Assembly: GCA_963715815.1 (NCBI GenBank) | Contig: OY970278.1 | Span: 3,162,001-3,226,000, forward strand | Direction: 5' to 3' | From: JAFAMS01 sp963715815 | Lineage (GTDB): Bacteria > Vulcanimicrobiota > Vulcanimicrobiia > Vulcanimicrobiales > Vulcanimicrobiaceae | DNA: 64,000 bases | Shown: positions 36,062 to 43,964 of the stretch, piece after piece | How the letters are laid out: each line of letters starts with the position of its first letter | Numbering within the stretch: the first letter of the stretch is position 1 | Made by a program: the position numbers and the translations under genes | Notes under the pieces: model-generated | Database searches by the model: none | What the model saw: the letters and a program-made list of their open reading frames with translations, nothing else | What the model was told of the DNA's origin: nothing

Positions 36062-36389
36062 AAATTCGCCCTGATCCCGCGAGCGGCGTGAGCGCCTGAA
36101 TGACTTGCTGCGAAGCGTCGATCGGCGGCAGCGATGGAATCTGAGGCGGCGGATCGCCGGGTTGCGACACCACTGCGGCGTAGACGTCAGTCTCCAATAC
36201 CGACGGCGTCGCAATCCCAGAGCTCAAGCCGTTGAGATAGACCGCGTAGACTTGCGGAGGATACGAAGCCGCAAATTGGCTTGGGCTCGAGCTTGATTGA
36301 GCAGGTGCCGTGTACACGCTCGAGCTGACCGGCGCTACGTGCGTCAGCTGCTGGGTCGCGCTAATCGAGACCGGCGAGACCATGCTCAA
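35970..36389 (-). CDS. Small protein of unknown function, paralogue of 36386-36799
   Basis: A 139-residue protein with Ser/Pro/Ala-rich composition. It shares with its upstream neighbour the pattern V-Y-x-V-x-L-N-G-L, a Pro-rich linker and a terminal S/L-L-A-G-x-G-x-I-F. It has no signal peptide and no enzyme motif. The gene overlaps the tricorn 3' end by 92 bp on the other strand and the neighbour by ATGA. Translation-coupled paralogues suggest subunits of one structure, but the function is unknown. Confidence 0.6.
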   Translation of the reverse strand: MSMVSPVSISATQQLTHVAPVSSSVYTAPAQSSSSPSQFAASYPPQVYAVYLNGLSSGIATPSVLETDVYAAVVSQPGDPPPQIPSLPPIDASQQVIQALTPLAGSGRIFTGAPVQTVAAGTGAVRSSAFHSSAHVATR

Positions 36390-36799
36390 TGTTTTTTCGA
36401 ACCGTCCGTCTGGAATATCTGCCCGTTACCGGCCAGCGACCGGAGTGAGGCCATAACCTGGGCCGCGTAATCGTTGTGATTGGCGCCCTGTGAATAAGGT
36501 ATACCCGCCGCGGTGCCTGCCGGTGGCGGCGGCGTCCCAAATGGGCCCAAAAGACTCTCGCGGGCAATCGCTCCGCCGACCGAGGTACCGTCCGGTCCCA
36601 GCTGGGCCGTAAGGCCGTTGAGGAGCACCGAGTAGACGTTCTTCGAGTACTGGGCTACCTGAGACTGTTGCAGAGAGTAGCCGGGCGGAGCCGCCCGCTC
36701 GTTCAGCTGGGTGTGAGCTAGGGCCGAAACGGCAGTGGCACCCAGAGTGGTGTCGATCGCGGCGCTCAGGGACCCGATGGTCGGGACGCTGGAAATCAT
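36386..36799 (-). CDS. Small protein of unknown function, paralogue of 35970-36389
   Basis: A 137-residue protein with N-terminal I-G-S-L-S-A-A-I-D-T-T-L-G, a central Y-S-K-N-V-Y-S-V-L-L-N-G-L and a Pro-rich P-F-G-T-P-P-P-P segment. The end S-L-A-G-N-G-Q-I-F-Q matches its paralogue. The amphipathic N-terminus and repeated L-N-G-L recall small structural proteins; I cannot name a family. The start AUG is 61 bp from the -35 of the divergent infC promoter. Confidence 0.6.
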   Translation of the reverse strand: MISSVPTIGSLSAAIDTTLGATAVSALAHTQLNERAAPPGYSLQQSQVAQYSKNVYSVLLNGLTAQLGPDGTSVGGAIARESLLGPFGTPPPPAGTAAGIPYSQGANHNDYAAQVMASLRSLAGNGQIFQTDGSKKH

Positions 36800-36859
36800 C
36801 TTCTTAAGATTACGGCAAGATGGGGGTCCTTCACTAGTGCCCAGGGCCGCAACCGGGTT

Positions 36860-36889
36860 TGACCGCCTAGGGCGGCCTCTGGTATGCTC
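36860..36889 (+). promoter_or_regulatory. Promoter of infC-rpmI-rplT
   Basis: A -35 TTGACC (36860-36865), 18-bp spacer and -10 TATGCT (36884-36889). Transcription would start near 36896, giving a leader of about 125 nt before infC. Confidence 0.6.
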
Positions 36890-36975
36890 GGGGTCGCCGA
36901 AGTAGGGGCCGGGGGCCTCTCACCGGATGCCTGCGGGCGATCCGGTCCGCAACGAACCGTCGGCAGGTTCGATTT

Positions 36976-37010
36976 GTGGGGATGCTTCGGCATCGCCACT
37001 TTTGTTTTTT
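36976..37010 (+). terminator. Leader attenuator hairpin before infC
   Basis: A UUCG-capped stem (36976-36985 with 36990-36999, one G-G mismatch) is followed by T-TTTGTTTTTT to 37010. It is a complete intrinsic terminator ending right before the GGAGG ribosome-binding site. The position matches the L20-controlled leader attenuator of Bacillus infC-rpmI-rplT. Confidence 0.75.
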
Positions 37011-37021
37011 GGAGGTCATCC

Positions 37022-37699
37022 ATAGCAGCTCGACCACTTCGCATAAACGAGCAGATACGAATCCGCAGCGTGCGCGTCATCGATGATGATGGTTCGCAGC
37101 TCGGTGTGATGGCGACGGAAAACGCGCTCGACCTCGCACGGCAACGTGGACTCGACTTGATCGAAGTCTCACCTACCGCGGTTCCACCGGTCTGCCGCAT
37201 TACCGATTACGGACGGCTGAAGTACGAACAAGCTAAAAAAGATAGAGATGCACGCAAGAAACATCGCGGCTTTGAGCTCAAAGAAGTTAAACTGCGTCCC
37301 AAAATCGAGACGCACGATTACGAAGTCAAAGCCCGCATGGCCGAGCGGCTACTCATGGACGGCGGAAAAGTAAAAGTAACGATCATGTTCCGCGGGCGAG
37401 AAATCACGTATACCTCCTTCGGACGCCGTCTGCTCGATCGAATGGCTGAAGATCTCAAAAACCTTGCGATCGTCGAACGCGAGCCGCGTCTAGAAGGCAA
37501 GAACATGTTCATGATTCTCTCGCCGCGACAGACGCCGCTCGGACCGCCGAAGTTCACACACCACGATAAACACGAAGCCGAAAAACAAGCAGCCGCCGAT
37601 AAGAAACACGAAGCTGAGCGGCAAGACGCCGACCAAGAAGAAGACATCGAGCAAACGCCCACGCTACCCACGCCAATAGAAAGTACCTCCAGTGCCTAA
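37022..37699 (+). CDS. infC: Translation initiation factor IF-3, ATA start
   Basis: A 225-residue IF-3 with N-terminal R-I-N-E-Q-I-R-I and the linker, then C-terminal V-K-V-T-I-M-F-R-G-R-E. A charged His/Lys/Glu-rich tail of about 45 residues extends past the normal ~180. The start is an ATA (37022-37024) 6 bp after a perfect GGAGG (37011-37015). No ATG/GTG/TTG lies between the SD and the conserved R-I-N-E-Q. Rare non-AUG starts are the known basis of IF-3 autoregulation (AUU in E. coli). It overlaps rpmI by 8 bp. Confidence 0.92.
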   Translation: MAARPLRINEQIRIRSVRVIDDDGSQLGVMATENALDLARQRGLDLIEVSPTAVPPVCRITDYGRLKYEQAKKDRDARKKHRGFELKEVKLRPKIETHDYEVKARMAERLLMDGGKVKVTIMFRGREITYTSFGRRLLDRMAEDLKNLAIVEREPRLEGKNMFMILSPRQTPLGPPKFTHHDKHEAEKQAAADKKHEAERQDADQEEDIEQTPTLPTPIESTSSA

Positions 37700-37898
37700 G
37701 ATCAAGACCCATCGCGGAACCGCCAAACGCGTCAAGGTGACCAGCACCGGCAAAGTGCTGCATCGCCATCAGTTCAGCGGATGCGGTCATATCCTCAGCA
37801 AGAAATCGCGCAACCGCAAACGCAAGTTCCGCAAGGATCAGCAAACGTCGCCAAGCGACTTGCAGCGTTTTCGCCCGCAGATTCCCTATTTGTTTTAG
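37692..37898 (+). CDS. rpmI: 50S ribosomal protein L35
   Basis: A 68-residue basic protein beginning M-P-K-I-K-T-H-R-G-T-A-K-R, the invariant L35 start. It has a GTG start inside the infC end (8 bp overlap), so it is translated by coupling. It is followed by rplT after 20 bp. Confidence 0.97.
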   Translation: MPKIKTHRGTAKRVKVTSTGKVLHRHQFSGCGHILSKKSRNRKRKFRKDQQTSPSDLQRFRPQIPYLF

Positions 37899-37918
37899 GC
37901 CGGAGGTATTCGTAAGAA

Positions 37919-38284
37919 ATGGCTAGAGTAAAGCGCGGCGTCAACAAGATCAAGAACCGCCGCAAGGTCATGAAGCTCGTCAAGGGCTTTCGTGCGTCCC
38001 GCCGGCGCAACTACCGCGTTGCAAACGAAGCACTTCTGCACTCGCTGGCTTATGCGTTCCGCGACCGCCGCGCGCGGAAGCGCGATTTTCGCTCGCTGTG
38101 GATCGCTCGCATCAACGCTGCAGCCCGGCGTGAGGGGCTTTCGTATTCACGCCTAATGGCCGGCTTGAAGAAAAGCGGCGTTGCGATGAACCGCAAAGCG
38201 CTTGCCGAGCTAGCAGTCAGCGATCAGAAAGCCTTCGCACGTTTGCTCGCTCTTGCCAAGGATTCGCTCGGGACCGCAGTCTAG
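37919..38284 (+). CDS. rplT: 50S ribosomal protein L20
   Basis: A 121-residue rRNA-binding assembly protein with M-A-R-V-K-R-G-V, A-S-R-R-R-N-Y-R-V-A and the A-L-A-E-L-A end. L20 is a likely feedback regulator of this operon through the leader hairpin at 36976. GGAGG precedes the ATG. Confidence 0.97.
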   Translation: MARVKRGVNKIKNRRKVMKLVKGFRASRRRNYRVANEALLHSLAYAFRDRRARKRDFRSLWIARINAAARREGLSYSRLMAGLKKSGVAMNRKALAELAVSDQKAFARLLALAKDSLGTAV

Positions 38285-38313
38285 AAAACGCGCTCGCTGG
38301 GGAAAAGGCGAGC

Positions 38314-38658
38314 ATGAAAACGATCCTCAGCATGGCAGCCCTGGCGGTCGCCTTCGGACCCGTCTTATTGAACGGCCAAGACTCCTACGCACCGCCGAAT
38401 CTGTCCGACGGTCAATCGGTCACGGTGACCGCGTCACAAAATGACATGCCGCCCGGAACCTACTTCATTGCGGGCGGTTCTCCGCAGTGCATCCGCACGC
38501 TGCAAATCGTCGGTGGCGGTCAACCCGGCGCACCGCCGTTCTCCGGATACATCACATCGAGCGGGAAGTTCACGTTCTATCATCTCGGAAACACGGCAGG
38601 TTGCGTCGTGACGATCACGTCCAGCTCCGGCGGTGATCCGGCTACGATTTCGTTTTAG
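38314..38658 (+). CDS. Small secreted protein
   Basis: A 114-residue protein with a signal peptide (T-I-L-S-M-A-A-L-A-V-A-F-G-P-V-L) and a Gly/Ser/Thr-rich mature part. Two Cys residues (C-I-R-T and G-C-V-V) may form a disulfide. No family recognised. The 17 last bases overlap the antisense end of the Nudix gene. It is 29 bp after rplT and may be in the same transcript. Confidence 0.6.
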   Translation: MKTILSMAALAVAFGPVLLNGQDSYAPPNLSDGQSVTVTASQNDMPPGTYFIAGGSPQCIRTLQIVGGGQPGAPPFSGYITSSGKFTFYHLGNTAGCVVTITSSSGGDPATISF

Positions 38659-39166
38659 CCCACGCAATCGCAATCTGCGTCTTCGCATCGGGAAGCTCGT
38701 CGCGCTCGACCATGGCCCACGCCTCGTCGAGCGCGAACGTTTTCACGACCATGTCTTCTTCACCGGTATCGGGCTCGCGCTCGCCCGGCGTAAGATCTTC
38801 CGCCGCGTAAAAGTGTAAGAGCTCGGTGCAAAAACCCGGCGCTGAATACGCCGACCACAAACGGCGAATACGTTTAGCGGTGTAGCCTGTTTCTTCGCGC
38901 AGCTCGCGTACTGCGCACGCGGCCGGTCCCTCGTCAGGATCGATCGATCCGGCCGGAACTTCCCACTGTCGCTTCCCGATCGGATAGCGATACTGCTCGA
39001 CGAGCACGATCGAATCACGCGTCGGTTGGGCTGCGATCACAACCGCGCCGCGATGCTCGACGACTTCGACGACCGCGCGGCGCGACGCAAACTCGAGCTC
39101 TTCGATGCGCAAACTGACGACTTTGCCGCGATAGACTGAGCGCGACCACAATGTTTTCGGCTGCAT
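38642..39166 (-). CDS. Nudix hydrolase, ADP-ribose pyrophosphatase type
   Basis: A 174-residue hydrolase with an intact Nudix box at residues 73-95: G-S-I-D-P-D-E then R-E-L-R-E-E-T-G-Y. The N-terminal W-S-R-S-V-Y-R-G-K-V matches ADP-ribose pyrophosphatases, which clear toxic ADP-ribose. The start ATG lies 7 bp after the membrane protein gene. Confidence 0.94.
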   Translation of the reverse strand: MQPKTLWSRSVYRGKVVSLRIEELEFASRRAVVEVVEHRGAVVIAAQPTRDSIVLVEQYRYPIGKRQWEVPAGSIDPDEGPAACAVRELREETGYTAKRIRRLWSAYSAPGFCTELLHFYAAEDLTPGEREPDTGEEDMVVKTFALDEAWAMVERDELPDAKTQIAIAWAKTKS

Positions 39167-39173
39167 GAAGGTC

Positions 39174-39506
39174 CTAACGTGAACGTGCGAATCGGGTGAA
39201 TAAATCGAAAACGATCGCTATGTCGACCATCACGATCGACGAACCGTAACTCCAGCGCGCCGGAAAGATGACGGCGACGATCGCGAGCAACACGCCGGTG
39301 AGATACGCGGCGCGAACCGTGATGGCTAAGCGCGTATCGACGCGGCGCATCGATGCAACGAGTGCGATGATGGTGAGCCCCAGCAGCACGAAGGCGGGCG
39401 CTTCGAAAGCGTGCAGCTGCGCCAAGAGCGCTCGTCCGCCCGCGGTAATCCCGACCGCGATCGCCACGAGCGCGAGGCCTTCGATCAGATCCGCGCCAAG
39501 CCGCAT
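39174..39506 (-). CDS. Small inner-membrane protein
   Basis: A 110-residue protein with three or four hydrophobic segments (A-L-V-A-I-A-V-G-I-T-A-G; A-F-V-L-L-G-L-T-I-I-A-L; V-L-L-A-I-V-A-V-I-F). No family recognised. Its ATG is only 2 bp from the divergent start of the methyltransferase. Confidence 0.65.
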   Translation of the reverse strand: MRLGADLIEGLALVAIAVGITAGGRALLAQLHAFEAPAFVLLGLTIIALVASMRRVDTRLAITVRAAYLTGVLLAIVAVIFPARWSYGSSIVMVDIAIVFDLFTRFARSR

Positions 39507-39508
39507 GT

Positions 39509-40282
39509 GTGCCCCTATCGACCGACGTCGTCCGCAGTCTTCTTAGAAGGAAGGGCCGGCGCGAGCACGGCCTCTTTCTGCTCGAGGGTCCCTCGCTGCT
39601 CGAGGAGGCCCTGAACAGCGAGCTCGACGTGCTCGAAGTGCGTGCCACGGCCGAGGCCGGCGAGGGCGCCGCTCCGCTCATGCGTCGCGCCCGGACGGCC
39701 GGCGCCGAGCTGATCGAGGTCTCGACCCGCGCGCTGGATCGGCTCTCGGACCTGGACTCGCCCCCAGGGATCGTCGCCGTCGCACGGATGCAACCGCGGC
39801 CGCTGCCGGAGCTGCTCGGGCTTCCCGGCCTCCTGCTCTTGCTGGCCGGCATCTCCGATCCGGGAAATGCCGGGACGCTCGTGCGCACGGCCGAGGCCTT
39901 CGGAGCCGCCGGCGTCATTTTCGGAGAGGGCGGGGTCGAGCCGTATCATCCCAAGGTCGTCCGCGCCGCGATGGGATCGCTTTTTCGCCTACCCCACGGC
40001 ACGGCTACGGCCGCCGAACTGCTCGCGGGTGCGTCCGGGTCTAGGAGGCCGGTCATTGCCGCAGACCGTGACGGGACGCCGCTTCCGGAGTTCACTTTCC
40101 CCCCAAATCCCATCGTCGCGATTGGGTCTGAGAGGGGCGGGGTAGCGGCTTGGCTGCCCCGCTGGGAGGCGAGCGTCGCTATCCCTCACGCCGGCCCAAC
40201 CGAGAGCCTGAATGCAGGCATTGCGGGGGCAATCGTCCTCTACGAATGGTCTTTTTCGCCCCGTTTTCGGCTCCAAAAATAA
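39509..40282 (+). CDS. TrmH/SpoU-family RNA 2'-O-methyltransferase
   Basis: A 257-residue SPOUT enzyme. Motif 1 is N-A-G-T-L-V-R-T-A-E-A-F-G-A, motif 2 I-G-S-E-R-G-G and motif 3 S-L-N-A-G-I-A-G. The N-terminal substrate-binding domain (H-G-L-F-L-L-E-G) is typical of RlmB/TsnR-like rRNA methyltransferases. The GTG start has its ribosome-binding region inside the divergent gene, so the start could be misassigned by a few codons. Confidence 0.92.
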   Translation: MPLSTDVVRSLLRRKGRREHGLFLLEGPSLLEEALNSELDVLEVRATAEAGEGAAPLMRRARTAGAELIEVSTRALDRLSDLDSPPGIVAVARMQPRPLPELLGLPGLLLLLAGISDPGNAGTLVRTAEAFGAAGVIFGEGGVEPYHPKVVRAAMGSLFRLPHGTATAAELLAGASGSRRPVIAADRDGTPLPEFTFPPNPIVAIGSERGGVAAWLPRWEASVAIPHAGPTESLNAGIAGAIVLYEWSFSPRFRLQK

Positions 40283-40308
40283 GGGCATGTCAAGCCCCTT
40301 GTCAAGTC

Positions 40309-40337
40309 TTGGCGGGCCACTACTCCGGTGATACAAT
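40309..40337 (+). promoter_or_regulatory. Promoter upstream of the YqzL-like/pheST leader
   Basis: A -35 TTGGCG (40309-40314), 17-bp spacer and extended -10 TGATACAAT (40329-40337). The leader to pheS is about 210 nt and contains the YqzL-like gene and a terminator. Confidence 0.65.
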
Positions 40338-40374
40338 CCACGTCAGTCTCGGAAAGTAATACGGGGTACCGCCC

Positions 40375-40476
40375 TTGCGAACGTCCGAATTTTTCTGGAA
40401 ACTTTTCGCCAACACGGGTTCTGTAAACGCGTACCTGATGTATCGAAGACTGAACCCTTCACCGGTTACCACCTGA
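40375..40476 (+). CDS. YqzL-like micro-protein
   Basis: A 33-residue open frame from TTG 40375 to TGA 40476: F-F-W-K-L-F-A-N-T-G-S-V-N-A-Y-L-M-Y-R-R-L forms its core. This matches the small YqzL family pattern F-W-K-x-F-x-x-T-G-x-x-x-x-Y-L-x-x-K. YqzL proteins are of unknown function and often sit near essential genes in Gram-positive bacteria. A GGGG lies 8 bp before the TTG. Phe codons are present, but a classical leader-peptide role is only one possibility. Confidence 0.72.
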   Translation: MRTSEFFWKLFANTGSVNAYLMYRRLNPSPVTT

Positions 40477-40504
40477 CCCTCGAGACAATCCCTACATAAT
40501 GTTC

Positions 40505-40549
40505 GACGCTCGGCAAAAGGCCGGGCGTCTTGTTTTTGCGTAAGACGCA
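40505..40549 (+). terminator. pheS leader attenuator with alternative hairpin
   Basis: Terminator: GACGCTCGGC (40505-40514), loop AAAAG, GCCGGGCGTC (40520-40529), then TTGTTTTT to 40537. Alternative: GCGTCTT (40525-40531) pairs with AAGACGC (40543-40549), just before the pheS ATG. The two structures use the same bases and exclude each other. Confidence 0.65.
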
Positions 40550-40555
40550 ATCGCG

Positions 40556-41587
40556 ATGAATCTTAGCGAAAGTTTGACGACGCTTGCGTCGGAGCTTGGC
40601 GCCGCCTTGAAAGACGTGCGCGATGAACGGACGCTCGAAGAGGTGCGCGTTGCGTATCTCGGGCGCTCCGGAAAAATCACGGAAATCCGGCGTGGCATCG
40701 GTAAACTGCCACCGGAGGAACGTCCTTCAGCCGGCAAAGCGATCAACGACGCGATTGCTGGACTCGAAGCGCAGCTCGAATCGGCAACGCGCAAACTCGG
40801 CGCGCTCAAGCTCGAACGCGAGCTCGAGAACAAAGTCGACGTTACGCTGCACAACGTGCCGACGCCAACCGGTTCGTTTCATCCGATTCGTAAGACGACC
40901 GAAGCGGCGTGCGCGTATTTCGAATCACACGGCTTCTCGGTGTTGCTCGGACCGGAAGTCGACACAACGCGTCACAACTTCGACGCGCTCAACATTCCGC
41001 CCGATCATCCGGCGCGCGAAGGTTTTGATTCGTTTTATCTCCGTCCCGATTTGCTCTTGCGTCCGCACACGTCGCCAATGCAGATTCGCGCCATGGAACA
41101 ATACGGTCCGCCGATCGCAATCGTCGTCCCCGGCAAGTGTTACCGGCGTGACGCGGTCGACGCGCGCCATCTCTATCAGTTCAACCAAATCGAAGGACTA
41201 ATGGTCGGCGAGGGAATTCATTTCGGGCATCTCAAGGGGATGCTGATCGGCATGTGCCGCGAGCTCTTCGGACCGGACCAAGACGTGCGCTTTCAACCGT
41301 CGTTCTTTCCGTTCACCGAACCGTCGGCGCAGATCGACACGACCTGTCCGCGTTGCGGCGGTGCGACTGCGAGTTGCCCGACCTGCGGCGGATCTGGATG
41401 GATCGAGATCGGCGGCTCCGGGATGGTGCATCCAAACGTGCTGCGTAACGTCGGGTATGACCCTGAAGTCGTGAGCGGTTGGGCTTTCGGTTGCGGCATC
41501 GAGCGTTTGGCGATGATCCGCTACGGCATCGGCGACATTCGCGAGTTCATCTGGAACGAGCCATCGTTCTTGGAGCAGCTGGCGTGA
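40556..41587 (+). CDS. pheS: Phenylalanyl-tRNA synthetase alpha subunit
   Basis: A 343-residue class II subunit. The motifs H-P-I-R, F-Y-L-R-P-D-L-L-L-R-P-H-T-S and G-M-V-H-P-N-V-L fit PheS. A Cys cluster (C-P-R-C then C-P-T-C) fits an inserted zinc ribbon. It begins 6 bp after the alternative hairpin of the leader. It overlaps pheT by GTGA. Confidence 0.97.
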   Translation: MNLSESLTTLASELGAALKDVRDERTLEEVRVAYLGRSGKITEIRRGIGKLPPEERPSAGKAINDAIAGLEAQLESATRKLGALKLERELENKVDVTLHNVPTPTGSFHPIRKTTEAACAYFESHGFSVLLGPEVDTTRHNFDALNIPPDHPAREGFDSFYLRPDLLLRPHTSPMQIRAMEQYGPPIAIVVPGKCYRRDAVDARHLYQFNQIEGLMVGEGIHFGHLKGMLIGMCRELFGPDQDVRFQPSFFPFTEPSAQIDTTCPRCGGATASCPTCGGSGWIEIGGSGMVHPNVLRNVGYDPEVVSGWAFGCGIERLAMIRYGIGDIREFIWNEPSFLEQLA

Positions 41588-43932
41588 GGACTCCGCTCGC
41601 CTGGCTGCGCGATTACGTAGATCTTCCACCGGACACGAATACGATCGTCGACCGGCTTGCGATGCTCGGCTTTCCGGTTGAGGAAATCATAACGCGCGAA
41701 CCGATGTCGGGCGTCGTCGTCGGGAAGCTCGAACGCGTCGAGAAGCATCCCAATGCGGATCGCCTGCAAGTTTGCACGGTCAACATCGGAAGCGGGCCGG
41801 CTTTGCAGATCGCGACCGCCGCCGAAAACGTCGCTGCCGGCCAGATCGTCCCGGTCGCGACGATCGGGGCGGAGCTCGCGGGCGGCCTCGTCATTGCGCC
41901 GCGCAAGATGCGCGGAATCGATTCGCAAGGCATGCTTGGCTCCGCGAACGAGCTTGGACTCGAAAGCGACTGGTTCGAGGATGGGATCCTGCAGCTCGAT
42001 CCCGAGACGCCGCTCGGCGCCGACGTCATTAAACTGTTCGGCCTCGACCAGGATGTTTTGGAAGTCGAGATCACATCGAATCGTGTCGACGCCATGTCGA
42101 TGCTCGGCCTCGCGCGCGAGCTCGCCGCATCGTTCGGCACTACGGTACGCGAGCCTGACATCGTCATCTCTTATGCGTCCGGCGGCGACTTCGACGTCAG
42201 GCTCGAAAGCCCGGACGTCCATCGGTTCGTCGCGCAGCGCGTCTCGAACGTCACGGTGCGCACCGCAAAGACCGCGATTCGCATTCGCTTGGCGCTGGCG
42301 GGGCAGCATCCGATCAACAATCTAGTCGACATCTCGAACTTCGTCATGCTCGAGACCGGACAGCCGCTGCACTTCTACGATTACGACAAACTTGCGGGTC
42401 ATCGCCTGATCGTGCGCGACGCGCGCGACGGCGAGAAGGTGCGCACGCTGGACGGCATCGATCGCACGCTGAGCCCGCGCGCGCTCGTCATCGCCGACGA
42501 ACGCGAGACGCAGTGTCTGGCCGGACTTAAAGGTGCTGCGGCGAGCGAAGTTACCGCATCGACGCACGAGATCGTCATCGAGGCCGCGAATTTCTCAGGT
42601 CCGCGTGTGCGGCGCATGGGCGCCGAGCTGGCGCTTCGCTCCGACGCGTCGGCGCGGCACGAGCGCGCGCTACCGCTTGGGCTCACGGATGTGGGTGCGG
42701 CACGCGCCGCAAAACTGCTGGCTGGGGAAGGCGCGACGGTTCACGCTCCGCACGGCTTCGGTGTTCCAATCCCTGTGCCGGCGATCATCGCGCTACGTAA
42801 GCGCGAGATTCCGCGCTTGCTCGGATTCGATCTCGAAGACGCCGAGATCGTGCGCGTCTTGGCTGCGCTCGGATTCGAGAGCGTTCCATCGCAGTCGGCC
42901 AGCGAGACGATCTTCGAAGTGCAAGTCCCGCCGTGGCGCAGCGATATTGCGATCGAAGCCGACCTCGTCGAAGAAGTTGCACGCATGGTCGGCTACGACC
43001 GTGTACAAGCGGCAACGCCGCCGGTTGCGGAGCAGCACGTGCCGAGCAGCGCGTATCGCCTCCAACAGCGCGTCGCGAATGCGCTCGCGATGCTCGGTTA
43101 TCGTGAAGTCATTACGCTCGCGCTGCAGCCCGGCTCGATTCACGAGCGTTGGCGCCAGAGCGGCGTTGCGCTGAAAGCGAAGGTCGTTGAGATCATGAAT
43201 CCGCTTTCGGAAGATCAGCGCTTCATGCGGTTCTCGCTCTTGCCGGCACTCCTGGCTCTTGGAACCGATAAGATATTCGAGATCGGCGACGTGTTTTCAG
43301 AAGCCGGCGAAATCCTCGAGCGGACACTCGCCATGTTCGTGCGCCGCACGAACGCGCCGCAAGTTGATTCGTGGACTGACGAACACTTTGTCGCGCTCAA
43401 GGCAGACGCGCTTGCTTTCGTGCGCGCTGCGACCGGGCTCGCGGCGAGCGTTCGCGCTGCCCAGCACGCGGGTTGGCATCCCGGCATCTGCGCCGAGCTC
43501 GTACTCGATGACGCTCCGGTCGCGATCGTCGGTGCGCTCGATCCACGCTTGACGTTCGCATTCGGCGCCGAAGGCCGCGTGTACGCCGCGCAGGTCGATC
43601 TTGCGCAGCTGCCTGATCCGGTCATCCCACGTTATCTCGCGCCGTCACGCTATCCGAGCATCTCACGCGATCTCGCGCTCGTCGTCAATCTCGACGTCAG
43701 CGCCGCACAGATCGAGAAAGTGATCGGCGGTGCGCTCGACGGGCTGGCGCGTACGATTCGTACCTTCGACGAGTATCACGGGCCGCAGGTCGGCGACGGC
43801 AAAAAGAGTCTTGCAGTTCGGGTCGTCCTGCAACGGGACGACACGACGATGACCGACTCCGAAGCCGACACCGCTGTTGAAAAAATCCTCGGTGCGTTGC
43901 GCTCCGAGTTAGGCGCGACGATACGCAGTTAA
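41584..43932 (+). CDS. pheT: Phenylalanyl-tRNA synthetase beta subunit
   Basis: A 782-residue subunit. The tRNA-binding OB domain carries V-V-V-G-K-L-E-R-V-E-K-H-P-N-A-D-R; B3/B4 and B5 domains follow, with a C-terminal ferredoxin-like anticodon domain (R-Y-P-S-I-S-R-D-L-A-L). The start GTG 41584 overlaps the pheS stop. Length is normal. Confidence 0.97.
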   Translation: MRTPLAWLRDYVDLPPDTNTIVDRLAMLGFPVEEIITREPMSGVVVGKLERVEKHPNADRLQVCTVNIGSGPALQIATAAENVAAGQIVPVATIGAELAGGLVIAPRKMRGIDSQGMLGSANELGLESDWFEDGILQLDPETPLGADVIKLFGLDQDVLEVEITSNRVDAMSMLGLARELAASFGTTVREPDIVISYASGGDFDVRLESPDVHRFVAQRVSNVTVRTAKTAIRIRLALAGQHPINNLVDISNFVMLETGQPLHFYDYDKLAGHRLIVRDARDGEKVRTLDGIDRTLSPRALVIADERETQCLAGLKGAAASEVTASTHEIVIEAANFSGPRVRRMGAELALRSDASARHERALPLGLTDVGAARAAKLLAGEGATVHAPHGFGVPIPVPAIIALRKREIPRLLGFDLEDAEIVRVLAALGFESVPSQSASETIFEVQVPPWRSDIAIEADLVEEVARMVGYDRVQAATPPVAEQHVPSSAYRLQQRVANALAMLGYREVITLALQPGSIHERWRQSGVALKAKVVEIMNPLSEDQRFMRFSLLPALLALGTDKIFEIGDVFSEAGEILERTLAMFVRRTNAPQVDSWTDEHFVALKADALAFVRAATGLAASVRAAQHAGWHPGICAELVLDDAPVAIVGALDPRLTFAFGAEGRVYAAQVDLAQLPDPVIPRYLAPSRYPSISRDLALVVNLDVSAAQIEKVIGGALDGLARTIRTFDEYHGPQVGDGKKSLAVRVVLQRDDTTMTDSEADTAVEKILGALRSELGATIRS

Positions 43933-43964
43933 CCAGTCCGCGTCCGGCACGTTTCTGGACGAAC

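Noticed and set aside
40358..40378. T-box-like GGTACC before pheS
   Set aside because: A T-box needs a UGGNACC bulge in an antiterminator next to the terminator and a specifier loop; here GGTACC is 130 nt before the terminator and lies at the YqzL start.
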